From: Tuctoria greenei
Taxonomy: Eukaryota > Streptophyta > Magnoliopsida > Poales > Poaceae
Reading direction: 5' to 3'
DNA: 64,000 nt
Assembly: GCA_036927565.1 (NCBI GenBank)
Contig: JAYESD010000005.1
Location: forward strand, 146,519,196 to 146,583,195
Made by a program: the position numbers and the translations under genes. Shown one piece after another: positions 30,579 through 42,068 of this stretch (the stretch's first letter is position 1; each line of letters begins with the position of its first letter). Under the pieces are notes generated by a model. That model did no database searches. It saw nothing but the letters and a program-made list of their open reading frames with translations, and had not been told where the DNA came from.

Positions 30579-31859
30579 GTTTTTAAAGCTAATTTTGATA
30601 TGTCTTCCTTTAAGCATAGGTGTCTAGTTGCTAATGATTCCAAAGACTTAAATTTTTGGCATCGTAGACTTGGTCACGTAGGCTTTGATCACCTAACGCG
30701 TGTTAGTGCTCTTGATCCCATACGTGGGCTGCCTAAGCTTAAAGGGGACAAAGAAATTGTGTGATCTTCTTGTAGACATGCTAAGATGGTTGCAGGTTCA
30801 CATACTCCTATCACAATGATCATGACAATGGAACCGGGTCAATTTTTGCACGTTGACACCGTAGGACCTTCACGTGTTCAGTCCTTCAAAGGTAAATGGT
30901 ACGTTCTTGTAATTGTTGATGATTATTTTAGATACTCTTCGGTTTATTTTATGGCATCTAAGAATGAAGCTTTTAGTCACTTTAGAACTTTATTTCTTAG
31001 ATTATCAATTGATCACCCAGGATCTTTAAAAGCAATTAGAAGTGATAATGGAACTGAATTTAAAAATCAATCTTTTGATCACTTTGGTGCTGAAAATGGA
31101 ATAGATCATCAATTTTCTTCACCAAATGTTCCTCAACAAAACGGTGTTGTAGAAAGAAAGAACAGAACCTTATTTGAGATGGCTAGGGCTATGCTTGATG
31201 AATATCAAACTCCTAGGAAATTTTGGGCTGATGCGATTCCAACCGCTTGTTATGTCTCAAATCGTGTTTTCTTGCGCGCTAAGCTAGGTAAAACAACATA
31301 TGAGCTCCGGTTTGGACATAGGCCTAGTGTTACGCACTTTTGCGTCTTTGGTTGCAAATTCTTTGTTAAGAAACATGGTAATCTTGATAAATTTGAATCA
31401 AGATCCATTGATGGCATGTTTCTTGGTTATCCATCTCATACTAGAGGCTACCGTGTGCCTTTACTTGACACTAACAAAATTGTGGAGACTTGTGATGTGT
31501 CTTTTGATGAATCTATCCCAGGTACTAGCTCAAACATTGCAGGTCCAGATCCATATCCACAGAGGGAGATCATTTTCTTTGAAGATGAGGAAGAGGTGGA
31601 GCTGCTGCCCGAAAGTTCAGCAGCTAATGACATTGTTCGAGCTCCTCATTTTGACTCACAGCAAGCACTGACGACCACCATTGCTGGTCCAGATCCTCCT
31701 CAAGTCACAAGCTCATCGATTTGTGATGAACATGAAGAAGAAGAAGCTAGTGAGACATCTATTCCCCTACGGTTTTACAAAGATCATCCCCCACAACAGA
31801 TTATTGGAATCTTGCACGAACGAGTTACACGGTCCAGCTATGATGAGTTCAGAATTTGA
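30579..31859 (+). pseudogene. Element C integrase
   Basis: The HHCC zinc region reads WHRRLGHVGFDHL and then V-stop-SSCRHAKM. The TGA at 30762-30764 stands where the first Cys of CxxC is expected. The catalytic core has Asp in LHVDTVGPS, Asp in RSDNGTEFKNQSFDHFG and Glu in QQNGVVERKNRTLFEMA, all present. The C-terminal part (GMFLGYPSHTRGYRVPLLD) runs into an acidic linker (EDEEEVELLPESSAAND) and IGILHERVTRSS. There the frame is joined abruptly to RT sequence and stops at 31859. Confidence 0.88.
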
Positions 31860-32732
31860 GATGAGTATGATGGGATAACTCACGTACTTCTTGGGGCTGC
31901 AAATAAAGCAAACCAAGGAGGGTACCTTTGTTCATCAAACGATGAATACAAAAGACCTCCTAAGGCGCTTCAACATGGACAAAAGCAATCCTCTTTGGAC
32001 ACCAATGGGAACAGCAACAACACTTGAACTTGATGAAGATGGTGAACCCGTGGATCAAAAAGAATATAGAAGCATGATCGGATCACTTTTGTACCTCACG
32101 ACATCAAGATCGGACATACAATTCAGCGTATGTCTTTATACACAGTTTCAAGCCTCCCCACATGCTTCACATCGTCAAGCCGTCAAAAGGATTCTCAGGT
32201 ACTTACATGGAACTCATGAATTTGGCATTTTTCTTCCTTCTTCCTCAACCGTTACTTTGATAGTCTTTTTTATGCTGATTTTGGAGGTTGTAGGATTGAT
32301 AGGAAAAGTACTTCCGGTGCTTGTCATTTTCTTGGTAATTCACTTGTTGCTTGGTCATCTAGAAAACAAAATTCAGTTGCACAATCCACAGCCAAATCTG
32401 AATATGTAGCTGTTGCTAGTGCTTGATCACAAATTCTTTGGATTGTTCAAACACTTAAGGACTATGGGGTTGATCTAGATAGTGTTCCACTATTTTGTGA
32501 TAACACTAGTGCCAATTGCATTGCTAAAAACCCTGTGCAACATTCTAGAACTAAGCACATTGACATTAGGTATCACTTCCAACATGATAATGTTGAAAAA
32601 GGAAACATTGTGTTTCACCATGTAGATACCGAACAACAATTGACTGACATTTTTACAAAACCTTTGGATTTCACTCGTTGTTGTTACATTCGTAGTGAAA
32701 TAGGGGTTATGCATCCTCATGGTTTAAATTGA
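31832..32732 (+). pseudogene. Element C RT remnant and RNase H
   Basis: Directly after the integrase linker (RVTRSS) the sequence reads SSEFEMSMMG, the text found downstream of the YVDD box. The palm and fingers of the RT, including YVDD, are therefore missing. It continues FLGLQIKQTKEGTFVHQTMN and EYRSMIGSLLYLTTSRSDIQ. A frameshift near 32265 leads to RNase H (RKSTSGACHFLGN, KNPVQHSRTKHIDIRYHF, TEQQLTDIFTKPLD), ending HPHGLN at 32732. A TGA also interrupts it near 32424. Confidence 0.85.
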
Positions 32733-33757
32733 GGGGGAGTTTTGAAATTTGGGAAGTCTATGTGAGAATCAGAACTTAAATAATATGAGCATAGTATTTC
32801 ATACATATCTGACTTTGTGATTCCTTTTACATGCTGAAAGTTCTTACTACATTACTCGTATTATACATTTTGTAGTTTTTTCCATGTCTAGTAATTGGAA
32901 TAATTACTTACACTAAATCTGGTCATGGTCGAACTTTCTTGCTGTTTTGAACTTGTTGCATGCTCACAAGTGCTTTTAATAATAAAGAATTAATCAAGTA
33001 ATCAACTCACTTGTTGAGCTTTTTTATGAAAAAATATATGTTGAGAAAAGATCAATAGAATATGCATGCATTGCACTTCTTCTTTTGAGATGGCTTATCA
33101 GTGCACTTAGATATGAACTTGGAAGAAGTTGTGTATTACGAAAACCATGCCCTTAAGCTTCTGATTGTCAAATGACATAGGCTTGGCTTGGTTGGTTAGA
33201 ATAAGGCAGATGCGTATATAATCTCTTGCAAATATCATATGATCAAAATTTGTGCTTTGAAAATAATAAAATGCAGTTACAAGTGTCATGCTTTCAGGTT
33301 TTGAAATAGTTAAGTTTGTGAGATCATGACTTGCTTAAATTGAAAATTGCATTTGATCTTTAGCATGGCTTACACTACTTTATGTATCTCATTGTTGTGA
33401 TAGTGTAAGTTACTTGATAGTATGACTTGGATGAGCTTTGTTTTATATGTATATGTTATAATATGCTCATAACAATTAAAATTTCTCTTTTGAACCTTGA
33501 TGAATACATTGTCAAAGGGGGAGAGATAATATGTGAACTTTTAAAGATAAGTATGCAAGGGGGAGAAATTGATTACACATTGCACATATTCATAATTGTT
33601 TTTGGCATGATTCTTCTCGGGGGGGGGGGGGGATTTCTTTCTCTCATTTTATTTTTGTTTTACAAAGGGGGAGAAATTCTTTTCAAAACTTTTAATGTGA
33701 ATAAGCCAATGTTCGGATCGTAAGTGGTGTTGCCAATGCATTCATCAAGGGTGAGAT
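32733..33757 (+). other. Element C 3' non-coding region with repeated purine tracts
   Basis: No ORF is convincing. Four tracts resemble polypurine tracts: TTGAGGGGGAGTTTTG near 32732, AAAGGGGGAGAGATAA near 33514, AAGGGGGAGAAATTG near 33558 and AAAGGGGGAGAAATTC near 33665. AAGGGTGAGAT lies directly before the LTR (33747-33757). Multiple polypurine tracts upstream of the 3' LTR are described for Sireviruses. A run of 14 G lies at 33619-33632. Confidence 0.7.
33619..33632 (+). repeat. Homopolymer run of 14 G
   Basis: Fourteen G residues follow TTCTTCTC. It probably expanded from one of the GGGGGAGA purine tracts. Confidence 0.9.
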
Positions 33758-35586
33758 TGTGAGACCTATGTGTGTTGAATACATTGGTTTTGTAATAAAT
33801 GTTTTGGATGCTACCATAACATCTTTTTAGCAAGGTCTGACTCTAGCATCGAGCTTCTGCAAGGTCTGACAATAGGTCCGACCTTCTTTGTCTAGATCCG
33901 ACATGTGTTTGGGTAGCTCCGGTGAGCTTTATCTTTAGCTCTGACATGTTTTTGATAGCTCCAACATGTCTTTGTTAAGCTCCGATATGATTTGCTAGGT
34001 CCGACTTATGTTGGTTGCTTCGACTTATTTTTCTAGCTCCGGCTTTTGGGTTGACTAGTTCCGACTAGTTTTGGTTAGCTCCGGTGCTAGGTCCGACTAG
34101 CTTTGGTTAGCTCCGGTGCTAGGTCCTGCTAGTTTTGATAAGCTCTGGCGCTAGGTTGTACTAGCTTTGGTAAGCTCCGGCTAAAGCTCCGGTTAGCTTT
34201 GGCAAGGTTCGGTGCTTGATCGCAATGTTCTTGCTTTTATCTTACAAAGTTTCGAACTTGTTTTATATTCTTAGAAAGATTGCTTAGTATTCATTTGCTA
34301 AGTTTTTGGTGCATTTTGGTTGATATGGCTGATATCGTTTTGCTATGCTTTGCAACATGCTTATGTGTGGTGCTCACGTAAGGTGTTGTGTTCGGAGCTG
34401 ACTTGAGTCAAGTTGAGGACTTGGGCTCATACAGATTGGTTGTTTGTTCATGTGCAGGTGTTGCTTGAGTTCAAGTCATGGCTGGTGACAGAATCCTTTG
34501 GACTAGTCTCAGGGGGAGATGAGGTTCCAACAACCAAGTTCAGGAGGAATTGTGGTTGATCAAGTCAGGAGGTCGCGCAGGATGATTGAATACAGGGCTG
34601 TGCATATGAAGGTTACTGGACATCGACGAAAGGTGTTTGCACGTATGCATGCGGTGCATGACGTGGGAACATGGTTCCGAAGATGGTTTATGGATGGGAA
34701 TATCTGGTTGGAAGGATCGGATCGTACCGGTTGATGACTTTGGCTGCGGCGGAGTCGGTTATGGCTCGATATGGAAAGTATCGAGTTGGTTATGTTAGGA
34801 TTTCGTGTGGGTCAGGAATTTGAGTTGTTTTTGGAATATGGGATATGTTCCTAATATGTTGGAAGTCTTAAGATTGCTTCTATCTGCATATAGAAGAGTC
34901 CTAAGCAGTTGTGGAAAGTTTCGATTCGTGATCGGAGTAGGATTGGAGTCCTAGTTGAGATTGGGTTGACCTAAGGGCTGGTTATATAAGCAAGGGAGGC
35001 CAGAGCTCGTGGTAGACGACTTTGGGACTGTTCCTCTTATGTTCTATTGAATAAAATTCATAGTTTGAAGTAACTTTTGTGCCTTGCTCGTCCGACTTGT
35101 TCCAGACAAGTTTTACTCGTCGAGTTTCTGGACAGCACTACCTTTCGTTGGTGGTTTTATCATAACTCGAGTTTTACAGATCCAATTGACGTGATTCTTT
35201 TTAGGTTATCTTCAAAACTTGATTATATATGATTTGTAAAAATTTCACGGTCATGGGATATGTGGTTTATGATCTACACGAGTTTTTTGCAGCATTCCAG
35301 AACTGTTTTTCTCGGGTAGGACAGATTGACCTTTGTTCGATCTTTCGATCATAACATGAGTTTCGAGTGATTCTTCTTGTGTTTTCTTCGTTACTTGATT
35401 CTCTCTAATATATATCACTTTTTTCACGGTGAAACACGTTTAGATTAGTTTCACACACGATTTCCTTAACAGATCATTTTTCTGCCAAAGGGGTTGGGAT
35501 TTAATTGTTTCCGCTGCATAAGATTTTTAAATCTACCATTCACCCCCCCCCCTCTGGTAGCTTTTCACGTGCTATTTGATCCTAGA
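33758..35586 (+). repeat. Element C 3' LTR
   Basis: This is a direct repeat of 25901-27741. It starts TGTGAGACCTATG and ends GATCCTAGA. Its AGCTCCGG array lies at 33895-34215 and its TATA box at 34983-34989. Confidence 0.95.
34983..34989 (+). promoter_or_regulatory. TATA box in element C 3' LTR
   Basis: TATATAA lies in the same context as in the 5' LTR. If active, transcription would read out into element B, towards 36 kb, antisense to B's RT. Confidence 0.6.
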
Positions 35587-35591
35587 AAGAA
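35587..35591. repeat. Right target-site duplication of element C (AAGAA)
   Basis: This directly follows the LTR and differs at one base from 25896-25900. The exact LTR end is uncertain by one or two bases. Confidence 0.55.
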
Positions 35592-36518
35592 AAGCAAGGG
35601 AAAGTGTATCTGTCAAAGGAAGTCAAGGGGTAGAGGTGGAATTCACAAAACAAACCTGGGTTAGGGTTTTCACTGTGTAACCCGGACTTGTCCGCCTAGG
35701 GGCCGGACTAGTCCGCACTAGGTTGGACTTGTCCGCCCATTGGCCGGACTAGTCCAGTTCACACAGCAAGAACCCTAATCTAGAGAAATTTTGCAAAAAC
35801 TATGGATCCTACCACAAAAATGGAGGTACATGATCACATTGATGTGCACAACAACATTTGTGAAGAAGTTTCTATCAATGGACCCAAAAGAATTGAATTT
35901 CAAGGATTTTGGGGTTAGGTCAATAATACATCTTCAAATCCTTGATTTGACAAAATGTAGGAGAGGAATTAGCCTTCGATGCTTGGGGATAGGTTCCTAA
36001 GCATCTTAGGGCTTCAATCCACTGATTGGAATCAGGATTTGTTGGAGGGAATTGAAAATCTCCGTTTGGGAGACGGTTTTTGAGCGTTTTTGGAGAGAGA
36101 GTGTTTGAATGGAAGTTGAGAGTTCGAGGGCTCCCTGGGGAGGTTAAGTCCCCATGGGCCGGACTAGTCCGGTGCATGACCCAGACTTGTTCGGCTGTCA
36201 GACTGGGTCCGGATTGATTTGAGCCACCGGACTAGTCCGGTCTGAGGGCGGACTAGTCCGGTCCTAAGACTGAAAAATCCTATATATTGAGTTTTCAGTG
36301 GAGATTTGATCCCTTTGGACTAGATTTTACAAAAGATCTTTGTAAACATGGTCAGTAAGCAATCAACAATCAAACTATGACCATGATTCACAAGGATTCA
36401 ATAATTTAAAAATAATTTGTAGAAAATTGAGGAGGATGAGTTTTTCGCAAGCATGTCTGAATTTTGAATATAACAATCAGATGTGCAAGACTAGCCACAT
36501 TTCGAGAATCTAGGATAT
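35592..36518. other. Element B non-coding region between pol and extra ORF
   Basis: No gene is seen. It carries further GGACTAGTCC-type palindromes (about 35680-35760 and 36155-36265), like those in the LTR of B. Together with 23756-25900 it forms the long 3' part of B that element C interrupts. Confidence 0.6.
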
Positions 36519-37932
36519 TTAGCTCACTCCTATGTTCAGAAAATCTTTCTCATCTAGTGTCTTGGCAAAGATATCGGCCAATTGTTTTTCGGTTCTCACA
36601 TGGAAAATTGCAATGTCTCCTATGATAGAGTGATCTCTCAAGAAATGGTGGTGAATATCGATGTGCTTGGTCCTTGAGTGTTCAACTGGATTGTGGGCTA
36701 TTTTTATGGAACTATCATTGTCACACAGGAGAGAGATATGGCGCAAGTTTTTGCCATAGTCCCTAAGAGTTTGTCGCATCCAAAGAAGTTGTGCACTACA
36801 ACTTCCAGCGGCGACATACTCCGTTTCAGCTTGGAAAGTGCAATTGAGTTTTGTTTCTTTGAGGACCAAGACACTAGAGATTTACCAAGAAATTGGCAAG
36901 TTCCCGATGTACTCTTTCTATCAACTTTGCACCCCGCATAGTCCGCATCAGAATATCCAATGTGGTTGAACTTGGAGCCTTTGGGGTACCAAAGTCCTAG
37001 GCTTGGTGTGTGAACCAAATATCTAAGAATTCTCTTAACGGCGGTCAAATGACACACATTAGGAGCAGCTTGAAATCTAGCACATATACACACACTAAGA
37101 ATGATATCGGGCCTAGATGCACATAAGTAAAGCAATGAGCCTATCATGGAACGATATACCTTTTGGTCCACACTTGGACCATCTTCATTGAGATCGAGAT
37201 GCCCATTGGTTGCCATAGTAGTCTTGATGGGTTTGGCCTTGTCCATGTCAATCGTTTTGAGTATATCTTTTGTGTACTTGGATTGACTAATGAACGTGGC
37301 TTCCTTGAGTTTCTTCACTTGAAAACCTAGAAAGAACTTCAACTCCCCATCATTGACATCTCAAATCTTTCCGTCATTATCTTAGAAAACTCATCACAAA
37401 AAGCTTTGTTACTAGAACCAAATATAATTTCATCGACATATATTTGGCAAACAAATAAATCATCATTGAAGTGCTTAGTGAATAAAGTATAGCTCACCTT
37501 CCCAATTTTGAAAACATTTTGAGTTAGAAAATCTCTAAGGCACTTATACCAAGCTCTAGGAGCTTGTTTGAGTCCGTAGAGAGCCTTACACGGTTTGTAC
37601 ACATGGTTTGGGAATTCTTAATCTTCAGATCTGAGGGGTTGCTCCACATATACCTCTTCCTTGATTTGACCATTGAGGAATGCACTATTGACGTCCATTT
37701 GATATAGCTTAAAATCATGGTGAGTAGTAAAGGCAAGTAATATACGAATTGATTCAAGCCTAGCTACGGGAGCAAAGGTTTCTTCGAAATCCAAACCTTC
37801 GACTTGTGAATACCCTTTGGCCACAAGTCGTGCCTTGTTCCTTCTAACCACTGTGTGCTCATCTTGCTTGTTGCGGAACACCCATTTGGTGCCCACAACA
37901 TTCGCATTTGGGCTATTCACAAGCTCCCATAC
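36519..37932 (-). pseudogene. Element B reverse transcriptase and RNase H
   Basis: The RT copies the RNA into DNA. It starts after a TAA at 37935-37933 (FERN-stop-VWELV) with GTKWVFRNKQDEHTVVRRNK, GYSQVEGLDFEETFAPVARL and YQMDVNSAFLNGQIKEEVYV. A stop follows at 37618. ALYGLKQAPRAWYKCLRDFL and the active-site box come next, here YVDEIIFGS: the second catalytic Asp is Glu (codon at 37431-37429). A stop at 37339 follows, then FFLGFQVKKLKEATFISQSK, and RNase H with DRKSTSGTCQFLG. A frameshift near 36860 leads to ETEYVAAGSCSAQLLWMRQT and HSRTKHIDIHHHFLRDHS. The ORF ends at 36519. Confidence 0.9.
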
Positions 37933-39208
37933 TTAATTTCTTTCGAAGTTGTTGAGCTCTTCTTGCATGGCCATCACCCAATCCGGATCTCGTAGTGCTT
38001 CTTCAACCTTGTGGGGCCCCAAGGAAGAAAAAAAAGAGTAATGTTCACAAAAGTTTGCAACACAAGATCGAGTAGTTACCCCCTTGGAGATGTCTCCAAG
38101 TATATTGTCAATGGGATGGTCCCGTTGGACGCTTTGATGCACTCTTGGGTGTGGTACTTGAGGTCTTGATTCATCATCTTGGTCTTCCTCATCCTCATTG
38201 TCTCCCCCTTGATTGATGCCTCCATTTTCATCTTCTTGGAGCGCATCTTGGGGAACTTGATCTTGATCATTTGAGGAAGAGCTTGCTTCATGTGTAGGAT
38301 GGTCACTTGCATCTTGAGGTTGTTCTTGTGGTCGTATATCTCCAAGTGTCATCCTTACTATCACCACTTGTGGAGCTTCTTCTTGATCTAGCACATGACA
38401 ATCAACTTGCTCCACTTGGGAGCCATTAGTATCATCAAACACTACGTCACGTGCTACTTCAACAATTCCGGAGGATTTGTTAAAGACACGATCGGCATAA
38501 GTGTTTGAGTCATAGCCAAGCAAGAAACCCTCATCGAACTTAGAAGCGAACTTCGAAGTCCTAGGCTTCTTGTTAAGAATGTAGCATTTGCTCCCAAAAA
38601 ACACAAAAATAAGACATGTTGGGCGTGTTACCAGTTAGGATCTCATACGACGTCTTCTTAAGTATACGGTGAAGATACAACCGATTTATGGCATGGCAAG
38701 CGGTGTTAACCGCTTCCGCCCAAAACTGGTCCGACGTTTTGTACTCATCAAGCATGGTTCTTGACATCTCAATTAAAGTCCTATTCTTCCTCTCGGCCAC
38801 CCCATTTTGTTGAGGGAAGTAGGGGGACGAGAACTCATGCTTGATGCCTTCTTCATCCAAAAATTCTTTAACTTGAGTATTCTTGAATTCGCTACCATTG
38901 TCGACCCTTATGGTCTTTATACTCAAGGAGAACTCATTTTGAGCTCTCTTCAAGTATCTCTTGAGAACACCTTGAGTCTCGCTCTTGTCATGCAAAAAGA
39001 ATACCGAAGTGAAACGTGAAAATTCATCAACAATAACAAGACCATATTTGTTACCACCAATACTAATGTAGGCGATTGGACCGAAGAGATCCATGTGTAG
39101 AAGCTCCAATGGTCTTGATGTTGTCATAATGTTCTTGTATAGATGTGGTGCTCCAACTTGCTTTCCGGCTTCATGCGCTACATGGCCTATCCTTTTCAAA
39201 CACAACAT
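37933..39208 (-). pseudogene. Element B integrase
   Basis: The frame starts inside the zinc-binding part (EAGKQVGAPHLYKN). It has the full catalytic set: Asp in LLHMDLFGP, Asp in IRVDNGSEFKNTQ and Glu in QQNGVAERKNRTLIEM. A frameshift near 38600 separates MSYFCVF from GSKCYILNKKPRTSKFASKF and GFLLGYDSNTYADRVFNKS. An acidic linker with many Asp, Glu and Gln residues follows, leading into the start of RT (VEEALRDPDWVMAMQEELNN), with a stop at 37933. Apart from the frameshift the enzyme is well preserved. Confidence 0.9.
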
Positions 39209-39723
39209 TCCTTAAACCACGGATGTGCTCGCTCTTAAGGAGTTTTTGCAAATTCCTCATCCCAACATGGTCTAGCCTCCTATGCCAAAACCATCCCATG
39301 TTAGTTTTTGCAATTAAGCATGTATCAAGTTGGGCTTTATCCGTGGAGAAATCTACAAGATAGAGCTTTCCCTTGAGTACAGCCTTAAAGGCAATTGAGC
39401 CATTGCTTCTCCTTGTGACGGTCGCACCCTCATTAGTGAATAAACAATTATAACCTTTGTCACATAGTTTTGATATGGACAAGAGATTATAATCAAGTGA
39501 ATCAACATGTAAAACAATTGAAAGAGTGTGATTAGGGGATATAGCAATTTTACTGATGCCAAGGATTTTTCCATGGCTATTGTCCCCGGAATAGATTCCT
39601 TCACTTGGATCTTCATTTAGCTCATACTCCACCAACATCTTTCTCTCTCTGGTCATATGATTTTTGCATCCACTATCAAGAACCCACTTGGTTCCACTAA
39701 AGGAGTATGCCTACAAGAAAGAT
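39171..39723 (-). pseudogene. Element B protease
   Basis: After two stops (at 39724 and just downstream) the frame reads AYSFSGTKWVLDSGCKNHMT, with the Asp-Ser-Gly active site. It continues EGIYSGDNSHGKILGISKIA and LDYNLLSISKLCDKGYNCLF, then the start of the integrase zinc region (WHRRLDHVGMRNLQKLLK). The ORF stops at 39171, overlapping the integrase ORF in another frame, which marks a frameshift. Confidence 0.88.
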
Positions 39724-42017
39724 TTAAGCCTTGGCTTTAGGTACCCAAACGGTGTTGGGTCCTTTGATGTTAGTCAAGAGGCACTTGGGCACCAACACAC
39801 AAGGTTTAGGACTCTTGCGGTGTGGCCCAACATACCTAGCATAGGCCTTTCCAAACTTGTTCCTCAATAAAACATATGAAGCATCAAAATCATGGAACAA
39901 TGGATGAGGTTCTTTCTTATTCATTTTTGGTGAAGTAGCAATGTTCTTCCCTTTGTTGTTGTATGAGCCTCCTTTGACAAAAACAATCAAGTCTTTGCCA
40001 TTCTTAAGAGTTTTGGCGTTTTGCCTCATCTGCCTAGAATAACGAAGACCATCCTTGACAAGGGGATGTCTTGTGTTGGTATATGCACTACGTGCATATG
40101 CCACCTTCTCCTTGTCAATGATGCCACCCTTGGGTGCTTGATTGTTTTGTGCCAACTTAAGCTCATATTTAATCTTTATGATTAAGTTTGAGCATTTACA
40201 AGGTTGAGATGCTTCGGATTTAATATTTGTGAAAGGTGAGCTTGTAGAGGAAGAAGGTGCATTGACCTTGAGAGATTTCACTTGCATCTCAAGGATCTTG
40301 TTAGCTTGTGTCAAACTAACAAGTTCATCCTTGAGCACAATTTTAGTGTTCTCAAGGTTTGAGCAAGTTTCCTTGTTCAAAGTGAGTTCATGCTCAAGTG
40401 CCTTGCTTCTTTCTCTTCCAAGCTCCAAGAGCTCCTCAACCTCTTGACATCTCTCCTTTTGTTGGATGAGCATGTCCTCTTAACAGTTGATGAGTTCTTC
40501 CTTCTCAAATATCTCCTCCGTTAACAATCTCAATCTCTTCAAAGTGCTTTTACTCATGTCTCTAAGCATATGTTCATTTTCACTACTACTATCGAAATCA
40601 TCATGAGAAGAAATTGAAGAAGAGGATTTAGATTTAACCTTCTTTCTTTCCTCCTTGGCCATGAGACATGTTGGCCTTGAAGTCTCCAAGTTGGGGAAGA
40701 GCTTGTTCTCCGTAGTTGTCTTCTTCATAGCAATAGTTGCTATCTTCTCTTCTTCATCGGAGGAGGATTCCTCATTTGAATCCCACTCCTTTCAAAGGTG
40801 GGCATGTCCGGATTGCTTCTTCTTCTTGAAGTATTTATTTTCCTTGGACTTGCCCTCCTTCTTCTTCTTGTTCTCTTCATGTGGACAGTCCACAATAAAG
40901 TGGCCATACTCTCCACAGTTGTAGCAAGCCCTCCTTGATCTTGTTTTGGGCTTGTCTTTGCTTCTTATTTCACTTTGATAGCTCCCCCTCCTCCTTCCAA
41001 ACATCCTCTTAAAGTTGTTTATGAAGAGAGCTTCTTCCTCATCGATGTTAGGACCCTATTCATCACTCTCTTCCTTTTCTTGTGATATTGAGGATGTTGC
41101 CTTGAATGCAACATCCTTTTTCTTGGAGGAGGAGAGATCTTGTAGATCATTGTAGAACATCGCTTCTTTCTCCATCATCTCATGGTTGATAATTCTCCCT
41201 AGAACTTCTTCGGGAGTCATCTTGTGGAAGCTCGGGCTTTCACGAATTAGTGAGCAAATAGTGACGTTTTGAGGCATGAATGCTTGAATCATCCTCTTTA
41301 CCACCTCGTGGTCGGTCCACCAGGTGCTTCCATATGACCGGCTCTTGTTGATGAGAGTCTTGAGGTGGTAATACATATCCTGGGAAACTCACCCACCATG
41401 ATGGTGAATCTCCCAAGCTCTCCTTTGATCATCTCGATCTTTGCCTCTCTAATGATGCGATTGCCTTCGTGTGTCATCTTCAGGGTATCCCATATCTCCT
41501 TGGCAACCTCCAACCCTTCAATGCGGTTGAACTCCTCTCGAGTCAATGAGGAGGTAATCACTTCAACGGCTTGAGCGTTGCAATGTAGAAGAACGGCTTG
41601 CTCCGGAGTGATGTCTTCCTCATTCTTCAAAAGATGAACACCTGTCATGACAATTTGCCACAAGCTAGGGTTTAAGGAAATGAGTTGCATCTTCATATTA
41701 TGCTTCCACATAGAGTAATCATTTGCATCAAATTGAGGAGGTTTGCCAATGGGAATAGACAAATAATGATTGCTCGTGGTTAGTTGCTCATAATTATAAG
41801 GATACCTGGAGTAGTCTTGTGAACTACTCCCATTGTCGATGTTGACTAGAGAAATTGGCTTGATCTCCTTCTTGGGCACGTTGAGCTTCTCACGAAGCCG
41901 TGCCTTGAGCATCTGAACTTCTTCGTCGTCGTTTGGATCATCTTGAAGAACATCGACGTTCTTCGTGTTGGTGTGGTTGACGACCCCCAGAACCTTGTTG
42001 TCACCCCTTCTGTCCAT
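39724..42017 (-). pseudogene. Element B gag
   Basis: Gag starts ATG 42017 (MDRRGDNKVLGVVNHTNTKN), 38 bp from the primer site. It encodes SRYPYNYEQLTTSNHYLSIP, the gag core (GKPPQFDANDYSMWKHNMKM, LTREEFNRIEGLEVAKEIWD), a frameshift near 41385, then KTLINKSRSYGSTWWTDHEV. A stop follows near 41056. The zinc knuckle CYNCGEYGHFIVDC (41004-40792 frame) is intact. A Ser-rich and Glu-rich coiled coil follows (ELLELGRERSKALEHELTLN, ILEMQVKSLKV), ending GPNTVWVPKAKA at 39724. Several frameshifts and stops (40792, 40480) break it. Confidence 0.88.
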
Positions 42018-42054
42018 TACTTCTCTGAGTTGTTACACTCTTAGGGAGAAGACT

Positions 42055-42066
42055 GCTCTGATACCA
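42055..42066 (-). other. Element B primer-binding site
   Basis: The minus strand reads TGGTATCAGAGC, complementary to the 3' end of initiator-Met tRNA, two bases inside the 5' LTR. Confidence 0.92.
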
Positions 42067-42068
42067 AT

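Larger units (their letters stand above)
25901..35586 (+). mobile_element. Element C: Copia (Sirevirus-type) retrotransposon, plus strand, RT-deleted
   Basis: C is a 9.7-kb element inserted into element B just upstream of B's extra ORF, in the opposite orientation. LTRs are 25901-27741 and 33758-35586. They start TGTGARACCTATG and end CTARA, where CTACA is expected. The primer site is at 27744. One gag-pol frame runs from 27804 to 31859 with four in-frame stops and no frameshift. Most of the reverse transcriptase has been deleted; RNase H follows (31891-32732). The 3' non-coding section has four purine tracts, a Sirevirus trait. It cannot be autonomous. Confidence 0.92.
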
